64,000 nucleotides of DNA, taken from assembly GCA_039810245.1 (NCBI GenBank), contig JBDHWQ010000011.1:41485-105484 (forward strand). Direction: 5' to 3'. A program made the translations under genes and the position numbers. Positions within the stretch are counted from its first letter, which is position 1, and every line of letters begins with the position of its first letter. The DNA comes from CALDSL01 sp039810245. Lineage in GTDB: Bacteria > Chloroflexota > Anaerolineae > Anaerolineales > Anaerolineaceae. Below are positions 49,501 to 57,343 of this stretch, in pieces. The notes beneath the pieces are model-generated. The model was not told the DNA's origin and searched no databases. It saw only the letters and a list, made by a program, of their open reading frames with translations.

Positions 49501-50717
49501 TTTTGACCGGAGGTCTGCGCATAGGCTACATCCAAACTCAGTTGCTCCGGCCGCATGTAGATACTCAGTAAAGTGGGGGCACTATTGGCATTTGCCAGTT
49601 GTCCCAGCAGTTCCCTGGCTTCCGCTTGATCAATAATGCCGTCGCCACTATTCACCAGTTCCGGCATTCTGGATGTTAGAATTGCATATCTGTCCAGCGA
49701 ATTGTTATAGGAAGGCGTGGCTGTGTAGCGCTGAATAAAATGATTTGTCGCATACACAAAAGGTTCGGTGCTTAATCCGGCCCGAACCTCATGCCCCAGC
49801 GCGTCAACCTCAACAATTTCTGACACCAGATTCCCGCGGCCTTGCGGTTGCGACAGCTGATAAATAAACGAACGTGTTCGCGGTGAGGCCGATAGGATTT
49901 GGTCTACCTGCGGAAACAGATCTCCGGATCCGCTTACATCTTCAAGAATCCGCCTGGAAATCACCCCACTGGGGATATAGGAAGCTCCGGTATATTGGGT
50001 ATCGATTTCGCCATCACCCACATTCGTACTCAGTGCCAATCTGGATTGATTCATTCCCGTTCCGGCATTGATGAATCCGGGCCAGGTAAACACGATGAAC
50101 CTTTGTTTTCCGTCCGGAGCATAGGCAATCATCAACTGCCTGTTGGCCGCATATCCATTTATCAGATCATACGGAAAATCCATATTCCTGGCATGGAAAA
50201 CACCAGCTTCTCCGGCGGCCGGGCCCCATACCGCAAAGCTTGAGCAGCCCAACTCGAGCAAACCCACATCGTACATCGTATTCCAGAGTTTCAAATCATC
50301 TACGGTTAAATCTCGGCCCAAAGCATCTATTCGAATATCTACGCCTGCATCTATCATTCCCGCGTACATTCCGGATAATTCATCGTTATACTCGCCGAAA
50401 TCCATCCTGTTCCTGGCAATTTCTAATGTGCTGTTCCAGCGGCTAACATTGCCCCACAAAAGCCGGTCTATCAGGTATTTTTCGATCATCAGCATAATAT
50501 CATTGCCGATCAGATATCCCTGATCAAATCCCATTTGATAGTTGCTGCCCGACAATTGGAGTATGCGCTGGCCGTCTTTTTCAATTAACCTGCCGGTCGG
50601 AATATAAGCTGCTTTCACAGAAAAACTTGCCCCGCTAAAAATATTAATCACCATCCCAGCGATTACGAGAAAGGCAAAAAACCGCCGCCAAACATTACTC
50701 GTGCTCATGTGGTGCAT
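46533..50717 (-). CDS. Secreted C45-type acyltransferase/hydrolase with very long Thr/Pro linker and beta-domain
   Basis: The 1394-residue protein has a signal peptide (residues 1-38) and a C45-like NTN hydrolase domain (about 40-430). Its predicted autoprocessing nucleophile is Cys158 in 'LELGCSSFAVWGPAAGE', followed by 'GVFHARNMDFPYD'. A short Thr/Pro stretch follows (about 430-478), then a beta-sandwich-like region (about 480-650, DNRLRE/CBM96-like by pattern), a low-complexity linker rich in eight-residue units such as TPTDLPTP (about 650-1275) and a terminal beta-domain of about 115 residues. C45 enzymes include penicillin acyltransferases, but the substrate is unknown. G+C in the hydrolase part is visibly lower than in neighbouring genes. 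Confidence 0.8.
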   Translation of the reverse strand: MHHMSTSNVWRRFFAFLVIAGMVINIFSGASFSVKAAYIPTGRLIEKDGQRILQLSGSNYQMGFDQGYLIGNDIMLMIEKYLIDRLLWGNVSRWNSTLEIARNRMDFGEYNDELSGMYAGMIDAGVDIRIDALGRDLTVDDLKLWNTMYDVGLLELGCSSFAVWGPAAGEAGVFHARNMDFPYDLINGYAANRQLMIAYAPDGKQRFIVFTWPGFINAGTGMNQSRLALSTNVGDGEIDTQYTGASYIPSGVISRRILEDVSGSGDLFPQVDQILSASPRTRSFIYQLSQPQGRGNLVSEIVEVDALGHEVRAGLSTEPFVYATNHFIQRYTATPSYNNSLDRYAILTSRMPELVNSGDGIIDQAEARELLGQLANANSAPTLLSIYMRPEQLSLDVAYAQTSGQNPVSVTEAPFVNPVSYTWSEIFAAAPLPTLPPPITSTPVPTETLTITVSPTNPPTLTPTATLTPLPVPTQFTRPVTISVDDAYQMGSSGYITSTKWQFGGDGTQYAGARFNNLAIPRGATIRNAYIEVYSTNFQANTVSYQIYAEAVGNSQSFGASTLPSTRIATTEISQTSLRTVWYSNQWYTLAPVTNILQEIVNRNDWNPGNSITILIRGTGSASARRTARTYDGSSKYAPRLTVLYIDNQVPPTATPTDLPTSTPAPTRTNTPSPTPTDTPTPTPTATLTSTNTPTPTNTPSPTPTDTPTPTSTDLPTSTPTDIPTPTPTDLPTPTQTDIPTPAPTDVPTLTPTDTPTLTPTGIPTPTPTDLPTPTPTDQPTPTPTDTPTLTPTDQPTPTPTDTPTLTPTDTATSTPTDTPTLTPTDQPTPTQTDTPTLTPTDLPTPTSTDLPTSTPTDLPTPTPTDSPTPTPTDLPTPTPTNSTTPTPTDTPTPTPTDLPTPTPTDTATSTPTDLPTSTPTDTSTPTPTDLPTPTPTDTPTSTPTDTPTSTPTDTATSTPTDAPTLTPTDTPTPTSTDLPTPNPTATPTSTPVPTATHTPTDTAAPTPMDTPMPTLTSTPTPTDLPTPTLTDTPAPTSTDTATPTPTDTPAPTPTALPTSTPTELPTSTLTDTPIPTPTYTPTPTLTDLPTSTPTESPTPIPTDTPTSTELPTPTATDLPTPTPTDLPTSTPTDLPTPTPTDLPTFTPTNTSTASPTATNTPTDTPTPTPTDMPTLTDTPTQTPTDLPTPTPTDLPTPTDIPSPTPTDLPTPTDIPSPTPTDTPTPAPTATHTPTNTPTPNPTATYTPIPTFTPTRTPTRTPTRTPTPTRTATPITRAIRIVSRPNNTTQTYTVFDGIIESGNTMTDVTSSRFTYSTGWYLYSRDGRDGSAAEATNLASRTISFTTTSTTLTLMVVRHPQIGSLEVYVDNALRLTYNGYSPTLQYVDVNIPLTP
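46890..48770 (-). repeat. About 1.9-kb Thr/Pro coding repeat array
   Basis: The array has a 24-base unit (eight residues, for example TPTDLPTP) with many point variants. On the plus strand it reads as GTNGGNGTNGGNGT-type sequence. Repeats are coding and in frame. Other reading frames and the plus strand give long Val/Gly ORFs that are shadows. Variation among units indicates slippage or gene-conversion history. Confidence 0.9.
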
Positions 50718-51190
50718 GGCTGCTCATCCTTATTTTTCGTTTTTTTTGGAGACATGGAATCTGCATGAAAAGGATAAATTACGAATCGAATCCTTTGTCA
50801 TCAAATAAATATAGCATACACCCGAATATTGATGATAGTAATTTAAGCAAGCAATTTACCGATGTGAGTATTATGTACACGTCAACTTCAAAGGCGGTCG
50901 CGTCTGACCCTCAGGGTGCACGCAAAATTCCCGGAAAGCCCCCAGCCTCGCCCGGAGCAGGCGTGCCACGGAGCGAAGTCCAAATTGCGGGCATACTACG
51001 TGAGGAAAGAGGGCGCCGCGACCCAACGAAGGAATTGAAATAGCGATCTAACCATGCAGGCCGCATAGGTTGAAGCGTTTTATGACCGAGTCACTGGCGC
51101 AATCACCAGAATCTGCAGTGAAGCTGTGCCGCCAATCAGATATACAATAAGCTAGCTTATCAACCTGTTGTCACTATGAGGAGCGTGCGC
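50718..51190. other. 473-base AT-enriched intergenic region
   Basis: From about 50720 to 50900 the DNA is visibly richer in A/T (long runs such as AAATAAATATAGCATA). Beyond that it returns to GC-rich. I see no gene, tRNA or transposase. It separates the C45-type gene from the ROK kinase and may mark the edge of a transferred segment. Confidence 0.5.
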
Positions 51191-52087
51191 ATGACTCTCT
51201 ACGGCGGGATCGAAGGCGGGGGTACGAAGTTTGTGTGCGTGGTGGCTTCCGGGCCGGACGATATCCGCGCGGAGACGCGTTTTCCCACCACCACGTCGGC
51301 CGAAACCATCGGCCGCGCCGTGGCCTTCTTCCAGGAAGCGCAGCAACGCGAGCCGATCGCGGCGTTGGGCATTGCCACCTTTGGCCCGGCCGACCTGAAC
51401 CCGGCTTCACCCACCTGGGGCTATATCACCAGCACGCCCAAGCCTACCTGGGCGGGCACCGACCTGGCCGGCCCGCTGCGCAAGGCGCTGTGCGTGCCGG
51501 TGGGCTTCGACACAGACGTCAACGGCGCAGCGTTGGGCGAGCACCGCTGGGGCGCGGCTCAGGGGTTGGATACCTTTGCCTATTTCACGATCGGCACCGG
51601 AATCGGCGCGGGGATTGTGGTCAACGGCGCGCCGGTACACGGGCTGGTGCATCCCGAGGCCGGGCATATCCTCTTGCGGCGCGACCCGGCGCGCGACCCC
51701 TACCCCGGCAAGTGCCCGTTCCATGGTGACTGCTTTGAGGGGCTGGCGGCCGGGCCGGCCATGAATGCGCGCTGGGGCGCCCCGGCCGAAACCCTGCCAC
51801 CTGAGCACCCTGCCTGGGCGCTGGAAGCCGAGTATATCGCGCAGGCGCTGATGGTGCAAATCTTGACCCTATCTCCGCAGCGCATCATCCTGGGTGGCGG
51901 CGTGATGCAGCAGCCGGCGCTGTTCCCCATGATCCACCGGCGTGTGCCCGAGCTGCTCAACGGTTACGTGCAATCGGCGCAGATTTTGGAGCATGTGGAT
52001 GCGTATATTGTGCCGCCGGGCCTGGGCGGGCGCGCCGGGGTGCTGGGCGCAATCGCCCTGGCAATGCAGGCGGCCGCGCAGGAGTAA
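51191..52087 (+). CDS. ROK-family fructokinase-like sugar kinase
   Basis: The 298-residue protein, counted from ATG 51191 with GAGGAG upstream (51176 would overlap that site), has the ROK phosphate-1 loop 'GGIEGGGTKFVC', 'FDTDVNGAALGEHRWG' and 'IGTGIGAGIVVNG'. The catalytic Asp is in 'TDVNGA'. A zinc motif 'GHILL...CPFHGDCFEGLAAG' (H-x-n-C-x2-H-x2-C) matches GmuE/YdhR-type fructokinases. It phosphorylates fructose or a related hexose with ATP. It starts the gene pair with the esterase five bases downstream. Confidence 0.9.
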   Translation: MTLYGGIEGGGTKFVCVVASGPDDIRAETRFPTTTSAETIGRAVAFFQEAQQREPIAALGIATFGPADLNPASPTWGYITSTPKPTWAGTDLAGPLRKALCVPVGFDTDVNGAALGEHRWGAAQGLDTFAYFTIGTGIGAGIVVNGAPVHGLVHPEAGHILLRRDPARDPYPGKCPFHGDCFEGLAAGPAMNARWGAPAETLPPEHPAWALEAEYIAQALMVQILTLSPQRIILGGGVMQQPALFPMIHRRVPELLNGYVQSAQILEHVDAYIVPPGLGGRAGVLGAIALAMQAAAQE

Positions 52088-52092
52088 AGCGG

Positions 52093-53187
52093 ATGAAACC
52101 CCCTTTATTGGTACTGGCCATCTTATGTTGCGGTATTGCGCTGAGCCTGGCGGCCTGCGTCGAAGATGTATCGCCTGCGACGCTGATACCGGCCACAACC
52201 GTTCCCGCCCTGACCGTCGAGCCATCGCCTCTCACGGCGGAAACTTCGACTGCCACGCCTGAGCCCACGCTCATTCCAGCGACGGCAACGCTCTCCGCGC
52301 CGCCGGCCGCGCAAACCCCCGAACCTACCCCGGTCGATGCTACCGCCGCGCCCTTTGACCCGGGGTTGTACGGCCAGGTGCTGCGAAATGTGCCGTACTG
52401 TAACGCTGCGGATGGCAGCGGACCGCTGCTGATGGATGCCTACTATCCCGCCACCGGCGAAGCGCCTTTTCCGGCCATCCTATACGTGCATGGCGGCTCG
52501 TGGAGCGGGGGTGATAAAGCCGAGGGCATGGGCATCCGCGACCGCACCGAGTTGGTTCCGGGCGGTAACCTGTTCCTTTCGATCAACTACCGGTTGGCGC
52601 CGGCGGCAAAGTTCCCGGCCATGATCCAGGATGTGAAATGCGCCATCCGCAGCACGCGCGCCAATGCCGCGGCTCTTTACGCCGATCCCGAGCGCATTGC
52701 GCTGATGGGCGCCAGCGCCGGCGGTCACCTGGTCTCGCTGGCAGGGGTGGCCGGGCCGGATGCGGGTTGGGACGTGGGCGAATACCTCGATCAGTCCAGC
52801 CAGGTGCGCGCGGTGATCGACCTGTACGGGGCGATCCTGTTGGATGGCTCGATTGATGGCGCGGAGTACCTGCTGCGCCAGGTGTTTGACGCCAGCGGCC
52901 CAATTGACCCCGTGCTGCAGGCATATACCCCGCTCAGCTACATCACCCCCGGCGACGCGCCTTTCCTGGTGATGCACGGCCGGCAGGATAGCGTCGTGCC
53001 AATTGCCCATTCCGAGCGGCTGGTGGAAGCGCTGCAGGCAGCCGGCGTGCCGGTGACGTACATCCCGGTGGATGGTGTGGGGCACGACATGCCTTATGAG
53101 TACGATTCCACGCCGCGCTACCCGCAGATACTTGAGCAGATGCGCGCCTTCCTCGACGCCGCGATCGGGCGTAGTGCGAAGCCGTAA
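52093..53187 (+). CDS. Lipoprotein alpha/beta hydrolase (BD-FAE/esterase-like)
   Basis: The 364-residue protein has a lipoprotein signal ending 'SLAAC', a Thr/Pro/Ala linker (about 25-90) and then a hormone-sensitive-lipase-like domain. This shows oxyanion 'LYVHGGSWSGGDK', nucleophile 'LMGASAGGHLVSLAG', acid in 'HGRQDSVVPIAHS' and histidine in 'DGVGHDMPYEY'. It should sit on the outer face of the membrane and cleave acyl or sugar esters. The five-base gap to the sugar kinase suggests that they are co-transcribed, maybe for use of esterified sugars; this is inference. Confidence 0.88.
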   Translation: MKPPLLVLAILCCGIALSLAACVEDVSPATLIPATTVPALTVEPSPLTAETSTATPEPTLIPATATLSAPPAAQTPEPTPVDATAAPFDPGLYGQVLRNVPYCNAADGSGPLLMDAYYPATGEAPFPAILYVHGGSWSGGDKAEGMGIRDRTELVPGGNLFLSINYRLAPAAKFPAMIQDVKCAIRSTRANAAALYADPERIALMGASAGGHLVSLAGVAGPDAGWDVGEYLDQSSQVRAVIDLYGAILLDGSIDGAEYLLRQVFDASGPIDPVLQAYTPLSYITPGDAPFLVMHGRQDSVVPIAHSERLVEALQAAGVPVTYIPVDGVGHDMPYEYDSTPRYPQILEQMRAFLDAAIGRSAKP

Positions 53188-53201
53188 AATATTGAAGGAT
53201 G

Positions 53202-53243
53202 GGTAGGTTTCGTGCGCCCCATATGGGGCGCGCGAAACCTACC
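53202..53243. terminator. Bidirectional terminator overlapping the M24 stop codon
   Basis: A nineteen-base stem with a single G-T pair (GGTAGGTTTCG..GCGCCCC and its complement, inner loop ATAT) spans 53202-53243. It overlaps the stop codon of the minus-strand peptidase (53239) and serves the two convergent genes. Confidence 0.75.
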
Positions 53244-54426
53244 GGTATATTAATTCCGTCTGTGGTGGGCCGAGGAACTCGCAGCCGTCTTCCGTGACCA
53301 GCACATCCTCTTCCAGCCCCACCGCACCGATGCCCGGCAGGTGCATGGTCGGCTCGAGGGTGAAGACCTGGCCGGCTTCTACCACCTGGAAGGGGGAATC
53401 GCCGTAGCGTTCCCACGCTGGGCCCAGCAGAGCGCCGCCGTCGTGCACGCTGCGGCCCACCTGGTGGCCCAGGGCGTGCTTGTACTCCGGGTAGCCGGCT
53501 TCGACCAGGATGCCGCGCGCCACGGCATCAACATCCTTGCCGATGACGCCCGGCCGGAGCATGGCGGCGGATGCCTGGATGGCGCGCACCACCGTGTCGA
53601 AAGCGCGCCGGATTTCGGCCGGGGCTTCGCTTTCCCCCGGGCGGCGGAAGTACACCAGGCGCTGGATATCCGAGCAGTAATCCTGGTAGCGCACGCCAAA
53701 GTCAAAGTGCAGCAGGTGGCCGGGCTGGATGGCAATGTCGGTGGGGGCCACGTGCCCGGCCGGCGACTCGGGACCGGAATTGACGGTGGGGCAGCCCACC
53801 GCGCTCCATGCCAGGCCCAGGCCCATATCGCGCGTTTTATCCTGCATCATTGCGTGCACCTCGCGCTCGGTCATTCCCGGGCGCAGCGTGGCGTAGGTAG
53901 CGGCGAAAATTTCTTCGGTAAGCGCCACCGCCTGGCGGATGCGCGCCACTTCGACGGGGGTTTTGCGCCCGCGCAGCGCGCCTGCCAGTTTTTCGGCGGA
54001 GGTGAAGCGCTCTGCGTAGGGCGTACCTTGCAGGTAGCGCTGCAGCAGCGTATACATTCCGTGCGTCAGCCCATCGGCGTGCACGTCGGAGAGCGAAGTA
54101 TTGATGCCGATGCGCGCCGGGTCGAGACGGGTAAAAACGTCCACCAGGTGCGGGCGGATGGATTCGTCGTAGGGAATGACCTCGTCGTACGCGCCGGTGG
54201 CCTTCGCGGCTTCCAGCTCATAGCGCCCGACGACGGCCACGCGCTCGCCGCGCGCGGTGAGGATTAACGCCGATTCCCAGGTCAGCCCGGCATCGCCATA
54301 GATCAGCGGCAGCACCGGGTCGCCGCCGGCGGAAGTCTCGCGCACGAAGGTCAGCCAGGCATCCAGCCCGAACTGGGGCATCAGGCGCACGGCCTGTTCA
54401 ACTTTTTCCTGTACCAGGGTTTGCAT
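53239..54426 (-). CDS. M24-family Xaa-Pro peptidase
   Basis: The 395-residue protein has a creatinase-type N-terminal domain (1-150) and a pita-bread catalytic domain. Its five metal ligands are visible: Asp in 'LHFDFGVRYQDYCSDIQR' (two), His in 'ALGHQVGRSVHD', Glu in 'FTLEPTMHL' and Glu in 'VGLEEDVLV'. It removes the N-terminal residue before proline (aminopeptidase P or prolidase type). The cleavage class cannot be split further. It ends in a terminator hairpin. Confidence 0.92.
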   Translation of the reverse strand: MQTLVQEKVEQAVRLMPQFGLDAWLTFVRETSAGGDPVLPLIYGDAGLTWESALILTARGERVAVVGRYELEAAKATGAYDEVIPYDESIRPHLVDVFTRLDPARIGINTSLSDVHADGLTHGMYTLLQRYLQGTPYAERFTSAEKLAGALRGRKTPVEVARIRQAVALTEEIFAATYATLRPGMTEREVHAMMQDKTRDMGLGLAWSAVGCPTVNSGPESPAGHVAPTDIAIQPGHLLHFDFGVRYQDYCSDIQRLVYFRRPGESEAPAEIRRAFDTVVRAIQASAAMLRPGVIGKDVDAVARGILVEAGYPEYKHALGHQVGRSVHDGGALLGPAWERYGDSPFQVVEAGQVFTLEPTMHLPGIGAVGLEEDVLVTEDGCEFLGPPQTELIYR

Positions 54427-54505
54427 GGCAAGCTCCTTGAAAAACCGAATCGCGAAGGGCGCAATGGATGCGCGAAGCTCGCGAGGAAATGATATTTTGC
54501 ATTGG

Positions 54506-54524
54506 CCGGCCCTGAAAGGGCCGG
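54506..54524 (-). terminator. Hairpin downstream of the multi-helix membrane gene
   Basis: CCGGCCC, loop TGAAA and GGGCCGG form a perfect seven-base stem ten bases past the stop at 54535. There is no T run on the minus strand, so it is only a candidate terminator. Confidence 0.4.
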
Positions 54525-54534
54525 TTATTGATTA

Positions 54535-55563
54535 TTAAGCTGCCTGCGGGCGCAGGCGGCGGGCGATGGCCAGGCCCAGGCCGAATAAGATAGCCAACAC
54601 CACCACGCCCAGATAATCGATGGCGGGGATTCGGATAATCTCATTAAGCTTATCCAGCCCGCGCCAGGTGTATACCGCTCCGGCCAGCACGATATATGTA
54701 GCCAGGATCCAGATGCGCGGCCAGCGGCCTAAGCCCAGCCCGTGCATCTGCGTGATGACGAACACGCCACCGAAACCGAAGGCGAACATCGGCCACAGGT
54801 TGTCGCCCTGCACCACTGCCACCAGCGTGCCGTGCAGCAGCACCGTCACTTCGAGGATTGTGGTCCAGAAGCGGTTGTTGTGGATGCGGGTAAAGAACAG
54901 GCTGCTTTGCAGCAACAGCAGGAACATATAGAAGAAGCCCACCAGGTGCCCGGGGGTGTTTTCGGCGGGGTGGAACCAGAAGGTATACACGATGGCCCAG
55001 GCGAAGTAGTAGGCGTGGTACTTGCGCGCGAAGCGGATGATTTCGTCGCGGATGGGCAGCGGCTTGCCAAAGAACATGCCGCGGCGCTTATTTTCCATCA
55101 ACAGCACCCAGATCAACAGCACTGCCACCGAGCCAAACGATGTGAACACGTGCATATCCTGCGCCAGGCCATCGTACCAGATATAGGTTTGCAGCAGGTG
55201 CAGGATGATGAACCCGGCGTTGGCCGCCAGGGCAATCACGTTGAGCCGGTGCAGCCCGCTGGTGTAGCGGCGCACGTTCTTCTGTGCCAGGTAGATCAGT
55301 GTCCAAAGCGTGAGCTGATGCGCCAGGTACAGGCCCCAGGCGGTGACCTGCGCCCACAGGTAGGGCTGTGGTAATTGCCAGTAATACCAGCCGGGGCCCT
55401 GGTCGGGCAGGTGCGGGAAGCGCTCCAGCCAGCGGCCGCCAAACCAGATCAGCGCGGTGATCGCCAGGCTGAACAGCACACCGCCCCACAGCGCCATCAG
55501 GTCTTTGCGCCGGCGGGCAGATTCTTTTTTCTCGGACTGTGGCTCTTGTAGGGAAGTCTGCAT
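54535..55563 (-). CDS. Multi-spanning membrane protein of unknown function
   Basis: The 342-residue protein has about nine predicted transmembrane helices and an N-terminal charged stretch (SEKKESARRRKDL). Helices such as 'LWGGVLFSLAITALIWFGG', 'ALAANAGFIILHLLQTYIW' and 'GVVVLAILFGLGLAIARRL' are evenly spaced, with a cytoplasmic loop 'KRRGMFFGKPLPIRDEIIRFARKYH'. I do not recognise a family. Only 110 bases separate its start from the plus-strand membrane gene at 55674, so the two share a regulatory region. Confidence 0.8.
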   Translation of the reverse strand: MQTSLQEPQSEKKESARRRKDLMALWGGVLFSLAITALIWFGGRWLERFPHLPDQGPGWYYWQLPQPYLWAQVTAWGLYLAHQLTLWTLIYLAQKNVRRYTSGLHRLNVIALAANAGFIILHLLQTYIWYDGLAQDMHVFTSFGSVAVLLIWVLLMENKRRGMFFGKPLPIRDEIIRFARKYHAYYFAWAIVYTFWFHPAENTPGHLVGFFYMFLLLLQSSLFFTRIHNNRFWTTILEVTVLLHGTLVAVVQGDNLWPMFAFGFGGVFVITQMHGLGLGRWPRIWILATYIVLAGAVYTWRGLDKLNEIIRIPAIDYLGVVVLAILFGLGLAIARRLRPQAA

Positions 55564-55673
55564 GTGAACTCGTGATGGGTGAATTTTCGATTATCTTATC
55601 ACAGCTACCGGTACGGCCGGTGTTATACTTACCCCGCATTCGTTTTCCAAACGTTCTCCAACGAGGTGGTATC

Positions 55674-56183
55674 ATGACGGATCACAAAAACAAAGGCGGC
55701 CTGGTCTTTGCGCTGTTGATGATTGGCCTGGGGTTGTGGTACCTGGCGGTGCAGCTCTATGCGCCGCTGCAGGCGCTGGTGGCGGGGCCGCACACCTGGC
55801 CATACCAGATCATCGCTGCCGGGGCATTATTCGCGCTGGTGGGGCTGGCAACCTGGGTGCCAGGGTTGATGATCCCGGCGGCGATTATCGCCGGGATCGG
55901 CGGAATTTTGCTCTACCAGAGTACATATCGCGCCTGGGAGACCTGGGCTTTTGCCTGGACGCTGATCCCCGGCTTTGTGGGCGTGGGGCTGCTGCTATAC
56001 GCGCTGCTCAAGCGCTCGCGCGGGGCACTGACCGGCGCGCTGTGGACGCTGTTTGCCAGCGCCCTGCTGTTTGGCATCTTCGGATGGGCGCTGGGTGGGC
56101 TGCGTATTGCCGGGATGGTGCTGCCGGCTGCGGTGATCCTGTTCGGTCTGGCGCTGCTGGTTCAGGCGGTGCGCAGAAGGTAA
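55674..56183 (+). CDS. Small multi-spanning membrane protein
   Basis: The 169-residue protein, counted from ATG 55674 with AACGAGGTGG upstream, has five or six hydrophobic helices ('GGLVFALLMIGLGLWYLAVQLY', 'WPYQIIAAGALFALVGLATWVPG' and others). Its style is LiaF/DUF5668-like, a common membrane family of unknown activity. Family assignment is weak. A TATACT box at about 55625 may be the -10 of its promoter. The frame extending back to 55539 would overlap the divergent gene and is rejected. Confidence 0.75.
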   Translation: MTDHKNKGGLVFALLMIGLGLWYLAVQLYAPLQALVAGPHTWPYQIIAAGALFALVGLATWVPGLMIPAAIIAGIGGILLYQSTYRAWETWAFAWTLIPGFVGVGLLLYALLKRSRGALTGALWTLFASALLFGIFGWALGGLRIAGMVLPAAVILFGLALLVQAVRRR

Positions 56184-56298
56184 TGCGCGGGGTTCGATTC
56201 ATTTCGCCGTAGGGGCAAGGTGAGAGGAATCGCGCCGGGGACGCAAAGCGCCCTGAAGCCTCGCTCCAACGCAGCAAATATGGTGACCGGCAAAAATC

Positions 56299-57324
56299 CT
56301 ACCAACAGGCCGGTTCGCCGAAAATCTCTGACTTCTCTTCCGGGGTGAGGAACGCGGTGCGCAGGGCATTACACTGCGCCTGGCGCGCCTGCGCTGGGGT
56401 GAGCCCGGCAGCGGGGGCGGCGATGCTGTACTCAAACGGCAGGTTGATGCCGCTGATGGACGGATCATCGGTGTTAATGCTGGCCAGCACGCCCGCGGCC
56501 AGGAAATTGCGCAGCGGGTGCACGGCCAGACTGGGGATGGCATTCGTCTGCACGTTGCTGGTCAGGCAGCACTCCACGCCGATGGCTTCGCGGGCCAGGG
56601 TTTCCACCAGCCGCGGGTCTTCCATGGCGCGCACGCCGTGGCCGATGCGCTCCGCGCCCAAATCGCGCAGCGCCTGCCAGATATACTCTGGCCCGGCGGC
56701 CTCACCGGCATGCACGGTGATATGCCAGCCGGCATCCCGCGCGCGGCGGAACAGTCCGGTGAACAGCTCGCCCGGCCAGCCGGTTTCCGCGCCGGCCAGG
56801 TCTACCCCGGTGAAGTGCTGGCGGCAGGCCAGCAGCGTCTCCAGCTCGTGGACGGCCACATCCATGCCCAGGTGACGCTCAATGATGCCGATCATACGCG
56901 CGGCCACGCCGGTATCACGCGCGCCGGCTGCAACGCCATCCGCCAGGGCTTCGATCACGGCCTGCGGGTCGAGCCCGTGGCCGGATGCCACGAACAGCGG
57001 GCTGAAGCGCAGCTCCACGTAGCGCAGGCCTTCCTTGCGCGCATCTTCCACATTCTCGTAGGCGATGCGGTGGCAGGCATCGTAATCCACGAAGGCGGGG
57101 GTCAGGTAGTCGAACTTGGAAAGGAAGTCCACCAGGGTCGGCTGCGGGCTGGTCACCTGTACATAGGGTCGCAGTGTTTCCAGCTCCCAGGCGGGCAGGG
57201 GCAGATTGTGCTGGCGACCCAGGTCGAGGATGGTTTGCAGGCGCACGTTGCCATCCAGGTGGCGGTGCAGGTCGGCCAGCGGCACAGAGGGGTCGAACAT
57301 GGGGTGCATGGTGGGGGTTTCCAT
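56299..57324 (-). CDS. add: Adenosine deaminase
   Basis: The 341-residue enzyme deaminates adenosine or deoxyadenosine to inosine. Zinc and catalytic motifs: 'LADLHRHLDGNVR' (HxH), 'ITVHAGEAAGPEY' (HAGE), 'AERIGHGVRAMEDP' (GHG) and 'SINTDDPSISG' (DDP). The length fits the classical Add family. ATG 57324 is taken as start; an ATG at 57333 in the same frame would add three residues (MGC) and has no better ribosome site. It lies ten bases beyond the ABC-F gene on the same strand, so the two may be co-transcribed. Confidence 0.92.
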   Translation of the reverse strand: METPTMHPMFDPSVPLADLHRHLDGNVRLQTILDLGRQHNLPLPAWELETLRPYVQVTSPQPTLVDFLSKFDYLTPAFVDYDACHRIAYENVEDARKEGLRYVELRFSPLFVASGHGLDPQAVIEALADGVAAGARDTGVAARMIGIIERHLGMDVAVHELETLLACRQHFTGVDLAGAETGWPGELFTGLFRRARDAGWHITVHAGEAAGPEYIWQALRDLGAERIGHGVRAMEDPRLVETLAREAIGVECCLTSNVQTNAIPSLAVHPLRNFLAAGVLASINTDDPSISGINLPFEYSIAAPAAGLTPAQARQAQCNALRTAFLTPEEKSEIFGEPACW

Positions 57325-57343
57325 GCACCCCATTATAGCCGAA

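Noticed and set aside
50718..51190. Small gene at 50765-51043
   Set aside because: The frame starts in AT-rich DNA without a ribosome site and has no domain; it is probably random.
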